NCBI RefSeq assembly: GCF_030486595.1
Contig: NZ_JAUJZH010000002.1
Location: forward strand, 186,001 to 250,000
Direction of reading: 5' to 3'
Source of the DNA: Variovorax ginsengisoli
Lineage (GTDB): Bacteria; Pseudomonadota; Gammaproteobacteria; Burkholderiales; Burkholderiaceae_C
Length of the DNA stretch: 64,000 nucleotides
Part shown: piece by piece, positions 58,609 to 64,000 of the stretch
Layout of the letters: every line of letters starts with the position of its first letter
Position numbering within the stretch: position 1 is the stretch's first letter
The notes under the pieces: model-generated
The model's database searches: none
Seen by the model: the letters and a program-made list of their open reading frames with translations, nothing else
Told to the model about the DNA's origin: nothing
Translations under genes and position numbers: made by a program

Positions 58609-59106
58609 TCAGGCCTGCTCGATCAACAGCCGGCGGGCGTTCGAGGTGGTCTTCGCGTGGATCGGCTTGAGGCCGCGCTGGACGATCCGGGCACTCGCGC
58701 TCGACAGGTGGTTCACGGCTTCGGCCGAGCGGGTGGCCGCGTTCCCGAAGGCTTCGGCATGGCTGACGGCCTGCGCCGGGCTGGTGCTGGTGGCCAGTGA
58801 GAACAAGGCCAGGCCGCTGCCCAGCCAGTGCTTCACGGCGCGGTTCACCAGCGCGAACTGGGTGGTGTGGAGCTGGTTGGCCATCGCAGCGCCGGATTCG
58901 CTGGCCGCCGCCAGTTTTTCGTGGCCCATGAGCTGGAATTCGGCCAGGTCGACCTCGCTGGGGGACAGGCCCGCCTTGGCCATGCGTTCTGTGCGCATCT
59001 GGATCACCGAGCCGGCCGACAGCAGCATCTCGTTGGTCGTCAAGGCCACGTCGACCCACAGCATGAGCGGGTTGAAGAAACGCGTGGAGGAGAAGCTGGG
59101 GTTCAT
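58609..59106 (-). CDS. Phasin-like polyhydroxyalkanoate granule protein
   Basis: A 165-residue helical protein with weak hydrophobic periodicity: RFFNPLMLWVDVALTTNEMLLSAGSVIQMRTERM, then GHEKLAAASESGAAMANQL. This is the pattern of the granule-associated phasin-like family in Burkholderiales. It would coat PHA granules. ATG at 59106; divergent from pagL with a 145-base gap. Confidence 0.72.
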   Translation of the reverse strand: MNPSFSSTRFFNPLMLWVDVALTTNEMLLSAGSVIQMRTERMAKAGLSPSEVDLAEFQLMGHEKLAAASESGAAMANQLHTTQFALVNRAVKHWLGSGLALFSLATSTSPAQAVSHAEAFGNAATRSAEAVNHLSSASARIVQRGLKPIHAKTTSNARRLLIEQA

Positions 59107-59251
59107 GGCGCCACTATAGACCGAGCCGCACATTTTTGCTGCAGTGCAGCATCGATTGGGGATGTCTTCCTACAAAGGTAAATGCCACTTGGAGGCGAGC
59201 ACGGGTCTTGCGTTGCTTGTTACATTCGCAATGCAACTCATGCTCATACGA

Positions 59252-59821
59252 ATGACTCACTCATCGCGCTGCGTCAGGGCCCTGCTGTGTGCTGCGAGCC
59301 TCGCTTTCCCCCTGGCCGCCATGGCCGCTCCCGCCGACGGGGCGCCCGGCATCTACATCGATCTCGGGCGCGGCGACCCGGACACGGATTCACTGACCCT
59401 CGGCTACGCCATGCCTTGGTCATGGCGCGGGTCGCCGGCACCGGGCGGCCCGCTTTCGTTCTACTGGGATTTCTTTCTCAGCCAGTGGCGTGCGCCGCTG
59501 CCCCCCAATGGGGCGGACAAGCGCAGCTACACGCAACTCGGGGCGATCGCCAACTGGCGCTGGCGCTTCAATCAGGGCGAGTCGCCTTGGTTCGTCGAGG
59601 CCGGCATCGGCGCCACCGTGATGGACCAGCTCTACCGCACGCCCGACCGGGAATTCTCCACCGCCTTCCAGTTCACCGAGCAACTCGGCGTCGGCCTGAG
59701 CCTCGGAGCGCAGGGCGCGCACGAGGTGTCGCTGCGTTTCCAGCACTTCTCGAACGCCGGCATCAAGGAGCCGAACCCGGGCGAGAATTTCGTGCGAGTG
59801 CGCTACCTCTATCGCTATTGA
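59252..59821 (+). CDS. pagL: Lipid A 3-O-deacylase PagL
   Basis: A 189-residue outer-membrane enzyme with signal peptide (RALLCAASLAFPLAAMAA). The eight-strand barrel ends VSLRFQHFSNAGIKEPNPGENFVRVRYLYRY. H165, S167 and E178 occupy positions expected for the PagL catalytic triad. It removes the 3-O acyl chain of lipid A. The start may be any of three in-frame ATGs; 59252 gives the best signal. Its 3' end overlaps 59 bases with the opposite-strand gene at 59763. Confidence 0.88.
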   Translation: MTHSSRCVRALLCAASLAFPLAAMAAPADGAPGIYIDLGRGDPDTDSLTLGYAMPWSWRGSPAPGGPLSFYWDFFLSQWRAPLPPNGADKRSYTQLGAIANWRWRFNQGESPWFVEAGIGATVMDQLYRTPDREFSTAFQFTEQLGVGLSLGAQGAHEVSLRFQHFSNAGIKEPNPGENFVRVRYLYRY

Positions 59822-60497
59822 TGACGGGCTGGCGACGCGCTGCGAGGTTCTCGAAGACGTTGCGGTAGCGTTCCAGGCCGTCGGCCGCCGCGTTCGGTGG
59901 TACGCCGGGTCCGAATTCGAGCATCTGACCTTGACAGCGGACGCTGCGTTCGGGCGTCAGGATGGCCCAGCGAAGCGGCGCGAAGCGGCGGGCGAAAAAA
60001 GGCGCCACGGCCTCCACCACATGGTGGTCGGGGTCGAACCAGGCCAGGTAGAGCGCCTCCGCGCCCGGTGCATCGGCGACGACGCTGAAGTGGATCAGCG
60101 TCTTCATCTTGCGCATGTCGCGCCGCACGGCCTGGGCCATGTGCAGCGCCTGGACCCGGTCGCGATCTCGCGGGTCGTGCTGCAGGCCGGGTTCGTGCAC
60201 CAATCGCCACAGCAGCCGGTAGAGCAGGCCGAAGCGCAGCGGTGCGTTGTGCAGGATGACGGTCTCGCACATCGACATGAAGGAGCGCGGAACCAGCGGA
60301 TGGGTGATGCCGGCGCTCGCCGCGCCGCGCGTGGCGGCGAGGCCGGCCGGCCTCGAGAAACGCTGCGTCTCGGCCCCGGCGTCGATGACCCAGTCGACCT
60401 GGTCCGGCGCGACCAGGGCGGCCAGCAGCGAGCGGGCCTCGCGCCGGAAGCCGTCGGAGTCGATGTTGCCGGCGAGGGTGATGGTGTGCGGGGCCAT
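59763..60497 (-). CDS. DUF4130 protein (UdgX N-terminal-type), apparently truncated
   Basis: A 244-residue protein. It starts HTITLAGNIDSDGFRREARSLLAALV and has LYLAWFDPDHHVVEAVAPFFARRFAPLRWAIL followed by TPERSVRCQGQMLEF, the DUF4130 core found alone or fused before a uracil-DNA-glycosylase (UdgX). It stops shortly after LERYRNVFE, where the family continues into a further conserved segment and, in UdgX, a full UDG domain. The last 20 residues overlap antisense with pagL and look unselected. Probably a 3'-truncated gene; may still fold as the domain alone. Confidence 0.7.
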   Translation of the reverse strand: MAPHTITLAGNIDSDGFRREARSLLAALVAPDQVDWVIDAGAETQRFSRPAGLAATRGAASAGITHPLVPRSFMSMCETVILHNAPLRFGLLYRLLWRLVHEPGLQHDPRDRDRVQALHMAQAVRRDMRKMKTLIHFSVVADAPGAEALYLAWFDPDHHVVEAVAPFFARRFAPLRWAILTPERSVRCQGQMLEFGPGVPPNAAADGLERYRNVFENLAARRQPVINSDRGSALARNSRPGSAP

Positions 60498-60591
60498 GGC
60501 ATCAACTTAGGGCCGCCCCGAGGCCGCACCTGTAGGCGTTCAGGCGTAAAGCGCAGAGGCCTGCGCTGGCGCGGCCGTGGCTCGCGCGCGC

Positions 60592-61569
60592 TCAGGAAGA
60601 GGCGTTCGGCAGCCGCCGCCGGAGCTGCCGGGCCCGCAGCTCGGTGGCCACGTAGGTGAGGGCGGCGAGGATCAGGGGCAGCAGATAGTAGATCGCCCGG
60701 TAGGCCAGCAGCGCGCCGAGCAGCGTGCCCTGCGGCGCCCGGTGGCCGAGCAGCGCGAGGAACACGGCCTCCAGCACACCGAGGCCGCCAGGCACGTGGG
60801 TGATCACGCCGGCGACCGCGGCGACCAGTGCCACCGCCAGCACCTCGTGGTAGGGAATCTGGCGCTGCAGGAGGAGCCAGATCATGCCGCCGATCAGCGA
60901 CCAGTTGAGCATCGACATCGCGAGCTGTAGCAGCGCCATGCGCAGCGAGGGCGTGTCCAGCTCGTGGCCGCGCAGCCGCCAGGTGTGCTGCCGCGCGATC
61001 GCGCACAGGCTGAGGTAGGCCGCGCCCCCGGCCAGCAGCAGTGCGCCAAGGATGCGCAGCCCTTGGCCGTCCATCTTCCAGTCGGGCGGCAGCACCATCG
61101 GAAAGAAGCAGAAGACCGTGCCCGCCAGCACCAGGTACCCCAGCCAGTTGGTCAGCATGCTGAAACCGAGCACCCGCGTGATGGTCAGGCTGTCCAGGCC
61201 CAGCCGCGAGTAGAGCCGGTACCTGAAGGCAACGCCGCCGACCAGGGCGCCTAGGTTCAGGTTGAAGGCATAGCTGATGAAGGTGACGCGCATCACGATG
61301 CGGGTGCCGAGCCGGTGGCCGGTCATGCGTCGGCCCAGCAGGTCGAAGGTGCTGTAGAGCAGGTGGCTGCACGCGGCGAGCACCGCGGCCGCCAGCAGTG
61401 CGGGCCGTGGAATGGCGCGCAGCGCGTCGAGCACCTCGTTCCAGTCGATCGTGCGGGCCTGTCGCACGACCAGCGCCAGCACCGCGGCGAAGAAGAGCCA
61501 GGCCCCGATGCGTTTCACCAGCGGCCAGCCGCCGGCGGCCGGTGCCTGCGCTTGCACCTGCACCCTCAC
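60592..61569 (-). CDS. ybhN: YbhN/UPF0104-like integral membrane protein (lysyl-PG synthase N-domain type)
   Basis: A 325-residue protein with about eight hydrophobic helices. RIGAWLFFAAVLALVVRQARTIDW, FISYAFNLNLGALVGGVAFRYRLY, GVITHVPGGLGVLEAVFLALLG are UPF0104/LPG_synthase_TM hallmarks. The GTG start at 61569 overlaps the clsB stop (GTGA); the in-frame extension is non-membrane low-complexity. In E. coli the order is ybhP-clsB-ybhN; matched here. Membrane-lipid linked, function unknown. Confidence 0.88.
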   Translation of the reverse strand: MRVQVQAQAPAAGGWPLVKRIGAWLFFAAVLALVVRQARTIDWNEVLDALRAIPRPALLAAAVLAACSHLLYSTFDLLGRRMTGHRLGTRIVMRVTFISYAFNLNLGALVGGVAFRYRLYSRLGLDSLTITRVLGFSMLTNWLGYLVLAGTVFCFFPMVLPPDWKMDGQGLRILGALLLAGGAAYLSLCAIARQHTWRLRGHELDTPSLRMALLQLAMSMLNWSLIGGMIWLLLQRQIPYHEVLAVALVAAVAGVITHVPGGLGVLEAVFLALLGHRAPQGTLLGALLAYRAIYYLLPLILAALTYVATELRARQLRRRLPNASS

Positions 61570-62825
61570 GCCGCATCCGTCCGCGTGGCGCCGCCGCCCT
61601 GGTGCAGGGCCGTGTCGAGCGGCTTCAGCTTCGGCGCGTGGCGCGGCAGCCAGCCGACCCAGGAGGGGTACCAGCGCAGCACATGGAAAATGACGAAGCT
61701 GCGTACCAGCCGCCAGCCGCTCCACTCATCGAGGTCTGAGGCCTCGATCTGCCTGCAGCTGTTCTGCATCAGCGCGTCGAGCCGCTCCCACAGCGTCTGG
61801 TTGAAGCCCCGGTCGCGCAGGATCACGTTGGCTTCGAGATTGAGCGAAAGGCTCAGCGGGTCCAGGTTGCTGGAACCGACGGTGCTCCATCGCTCGTCGA
61901 CCAGCGCCACCTTGCCGTGCAGCGGGCGCTCGCAATATTCGTAGATCCGCACGCCCGCATGCAGCAGGTGGTGATAGAGCATGCTGGCCGCCACCTTGAC
62001 GATCGGCATGTCGGGTTCGCCCTGCAGGATCAGCCGCACGTCGACACCGCGCCGGGCGGCACGGCGCAGCTCCTTGATGAGCCGGTAGCCGGGAAAGAAA
62101 TAGGCGTTGGCGATCACGATGCGTTGGCGGGCGCTGCGGATGGCCGCGAGATAGTGGCGCTCGATGTCGTTGGTGTGGCGCCGATTGTCGCGGGTGACGA
62201 ACTGCGCCGCGGCCTCTCCCGCGGGCGCGTTGTCGTCTTGCGCGGCGGCGCGGATCCGGCGCCGGAACCAGCCGGCGCCCTTGCCACCGACAGCGATCGC
62301 CTGCAGCACGAAGCGATGGATCTCGGAGACGATCGGGCCGGCCAACTCGACCGCATAGTCCTGCTTCGCCTTGGGGCCGAAGTCGAGCAGGTGGTCGGCC
62401 GAATAGTTGATACCGCCGACGAAGGCCAGCGTGCCGTCGACCACCACGATCTTGCGGTGCATGCGGCGGAAGACGTTGAGCCGCTGGCCGAAGATGCGCT
62501 TGCCGGGATCGAACACCCGCACCTTGACGCCCGCGGCGATCAATCCCGCGATGAATCCGGGCGACAGCGAGGGCGAGCCGAAGCCGTCGATCATGAGGTC
62601 GACCTTGACGCCACGGCGGGCCGCCGCGCTCAGCGCCGCGTGCAGCTGCTCGCCGACCTTGTCCTCGAACAGGATGAAGGTCTCGACGATCACCTCGCGC
62701 CGGGCTTCGCCGATGGCCTCGAACACGCGCGGAAAGAACTGCTCGCCGTTTTCCAGCAGCGCGACGCGGTTGCCGTCGGTCCAGCGGCGGCCGGCGGCGG
62801 CCGTGTCGGGGGTGTCGTTGCTCAC
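61566..62825 (-). CDS. clsB: Cardiolipin synthase B
   Basis: A 419-residue phospholipase-D-fold enzyme. First HKD: H123, K125, D130 in [18 protein letters not shown]. Second: H303, K305, D310 in [18 protein letters not shown]. It joins two phosphatidylglycerols or PG and PE to cardiolipin at the inner membrane, without an N-terminal anchor. GTG start at 62825 overlaps the upstream stop. Middle gene of the EEP-clsB-ybhN operon. Confidence 0.93.
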   Translation of the reverse strand: MSNDTPDTAAAGRRWTDGNRVALLENGEQFFPRVFEAIGEARREVIVETFILFEDKVGEQLHAALSAAARRGVKVDLMIDGFGSPSLSPGFIAGLIAAGVKVRVFDPGKRIFGQRLNVFRRMHRKIVVVDGTLAFVGGINYSADHLLDFGPKAKQDYAVELAGPIVSEIHRFVLQAIAVGGKGAGWFRRRIRAAAQDDNAPAGEAAAQFVTRDNRRHTNDIERHYLAAIRSARQRIVIANAYFFPGYRLIKELRRAARRGVDVRLILQGEPDMPIVKVAASMLYHHLLHAGVRIYEYCERPLHGKVALVDERWSTVGSSNLDPLSLSLNLEANVILRDRGFNQTLWERLDALMQNSCRQIEASDLDEWSGWRLVRSFVIFHVLRWYPSWVGWLPRHAPKLKPLDTALHQGGGATRTDAA

Positions 62826-63613
62826 AGCGCGATCTCCGCCACCAGCGGGGCATGGTCCGACAGGTGCGACCAGGGCCGGCGCGGCAGCACCACCGGTGAA
62901 TGGACGCTGGCGTTCCGGACGTAGATGCGGTCCAGCGACAGCAGCGGGAAGCGGGCGGGAAAGGTTCGCGCGGCGCTGCCATGGGCCTGCACGAAGACCT
63001 CGCTCAGCGAAGCCCCCTGGGCGAGGATCTGGTGGGCGCGGCCGCGCCAGTCGTTGAAATCGCCGGCGACGACCAGGGGTGCATTGGCCGGCACCTCGTC
63101 GCGCACGATGTGGCAAAGCAGCTCGAGCTGCTGCAGCCGGTGGGCCTCGGCGAGTCCCAGGTGCGCGCAGATCACGTGGACGTCGATCGGCCGTCCCGGC
63201 AGCCGCAGCACGCAATGCAGGAGGCCTCGCTTCTCGGGCCCGACGATCGAGACGTCGTGGTTGCGGTGGTGGACGATCGGGAACTTCGACAGCACGGCGT
63301 TGCCGTGATGCCCCTTGGGATACACCGCGTTGCGGCCATAGGCGAACTGCGGCCACATGGTGTCGGCCAGGAATTCGTAGTGCGGTGCCTCGGGCCAGTT
63401 GTCGACCTTGCGCGAATGGCGCGAGTGGGTGCCCAGCACCTCCTGGAGGAACACCACGTCGGCGCCCACCGTGCGCACCGCATCGCGCAACTCCGGCAGG
63501 ATGAACTTGCGGTTCAGCGCCGTGAAGCCCTTGTGGGTGTTCACGGTCATGACCTTGAGGGAGGTCGCCGGCGCGGCGGTGGCGCCCGAATGCAGGGGAG
63601 GCTTCACAAGCAT
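62822..63613 (-). CDS. ybhP: Endonuclease/exonuclease/phosphatase-family protein (YbhP-like)
   Basis: A 263-residue EEP-fold protein: [42 protein letters not shown] and [11 protein letters not shown], which supply the Asn, Glu, Asp/Asn and final Asp-His of the family. The YbhP/ClsB/YbhN trio points to phospholipid work, not DNA. First gene of the operon; ATG at 63613. Confidence 0.9.
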   Translation of the reverse strand: MLVKPPLHSGATAAPATSLKVMTVNTHKGFTALNRKFILPELRDAVRTVGADVVFLQEVLGTHSRHSRKVDNWPEAPHYEFLADTMWPQFAYGRNAVYPKGHHGNAVLSKFPIVHHRNHDVSIVGPEKRGLLHCVLRLPGRPIDVHVICAHLGLAEAHRLQQLELLCHIVRDEVPANAPLVVAGDFNDWRGRAHQILAQGASLSEVFVQAHGSAARTFPARFPLLSLDRIYVRNASVHSPVVLPRRPWSHLSDHAPLVAEIAL

Positions 63614-63811
63614 GGTTGTAAGCCGGGCCAGCTTCCGCGGCTGTAGGAACGGACCACCTCCTTCGATGGCCTTCGCTCAAGGGGGCATGGCGCCTACAGG
63701 CAGCCCGGCCGCAGCCCCACATGGCGGCCGTCCGTGCCCTTCTACGGTGCATTCAGAGCTTGAAGAAAAGGGCTCGACTTGTTCAACGAACGCAGAGAGA
63801 CAGGAGCCATC

Positions 63812-64000
63812 ATGAAGCAACAATTTGTCGCCACCACCCTTCTCGCCGGACTGATGGGCATGGCCGGCCTCGCCATGGCCCAGGGCACCACCGCGATGCC
63901 AGCCCAGCCCGACCCCGCGGTCGGGGGCCAAGCCAGCACCAAGACGCCGGCGGGCGTCGCCAATCCGACCCAGCGGCCAGACGGCAGCAACCCGGCATCG
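63812..64000 (+). CDS. Small secreted protein, partial (3' end off the right edge)
   Basis: ATG at 63812 with AGGAG nine bases upstream; 63 codons to the edge. Signal peptide MKQQFVATTLLAGLMGMAGLAMA, then an Ala/Pro/Gly-rich mature start (QGTTAMPAQPDPAVGG). No family visible yet. Divergent from the EEP gene; the 198-base gap holds its promoter and nothing else obvious. Confidence 0.65.
   Translation, partial: MKQQFVATTLLAGLMGMAGLAMAQGTTAMPAQPDPAVGGQASTKTPAGVANPTQRPDGSNPAS

Noticed and set aside
58599..58615. GGCCTGA-GCG-TCAGGCC stem between the phosphoesterase and phasin genes as a terminator
   Set aside because: It is a perfect 7-bp stem containing both stop codons but has no U-run on either side; not convincing as a terminator.

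Overview
The window is a 64 kb piece of a high-GC betaproteobacterial chromosome, most likely from Burkholderiales, family Comamonadaceae (Variovorax-like). The reasons are the strong G/C bias at third codon positions, the gene orders rpmH-rnpA-yidD-yidC-mnmE and dnaA-dnaN-gyrB, the metX-metW pair, a PHA phasin, and two GC-rich intergenic repeats of a type I associate with Comamonadaceae. The family assignment is inference. I saw no rRNA, tRNA, CRISPR array, insertion sequence or prophage.

Layout. 1-2.5 kb: a partial TetR regulator divergent from two small enzymes, then a lone P-loop ATPase. 2.5-7 kb: gap and tkt (carbon metabolism), speD, and murU (cell-wall sugar salvage). 7-10.5 kb: a large surface lipoprotein and aminopeptidase P. 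10.5-16.4 kb: a tight five-gene minus-strand operon of SPFH/SHOCT protein, zinc-ribbon DUF4178 protein, DUF350 membrane protein, membrane-embedded spermidine-synthase-like enzyme and Tat-exported flavin oxidoreductase. 16.4-16.7 kb: an oriC-like element. 16.8-20.5 kb: maeB, then a barnase/barstar-type pair. 20.5-27 kb: rsmA-surA-lptD (outer-membrane biogenesis) divergent from amgK-rsmE. 27-35 kb: peptidases, transporters, a DUF72 protein, bactofilin and YigZ. 35-37.4 kb: metW and metX behind a SAM-II-type riboswitch, then a Mn exporter-type gene behind a yybP-ykoY-type riboswitch. 37.6-44.6 kb: a glycine-rich RRM protein, the kdsD-kdsC-lptC LPS genes, a Kef-type antiporter and small regulatory proteins. 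44.7-54.7 kb: the replication-origin region, with mnmE-yidC-yidD-rnpA-rpmH leftward and dnaA-dnaN-gyrB rightward. 54.7-64 kb: an MFS exporter, two tandem paralogous secreted proteins, a phosphoesterase, a phasin, pagL, a shortened UdgX/DUF4130-like gene, and an EEP-clsB-ybhN operon.

Main points of interest. (1) The dnaA-dnaN intergenic region has the parts of oriC: DnaA boxes, a DnaA-trio-like TAC repeat and an AT-rich stretch. A second element with the same parts in the same order and nearly identical spacing lies 34 kb away, upstream of maeB. The spacers have diverged but the motifs and distances have not. (2) The SPFH-DUF4178-DUF350-spermidine-synthase-flavin-oxidase operon looks like an uncharacterised membrane-associated polyamine or stress system. 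(3) Two metabolite/metal riboswitches sit in tandem on one strand. (4) dnaA is preceded by an overlapping 14-codon reading frame that could be a leader or the sign of a frameshift. All family names come from reading motifs by eye; no database search was possible.
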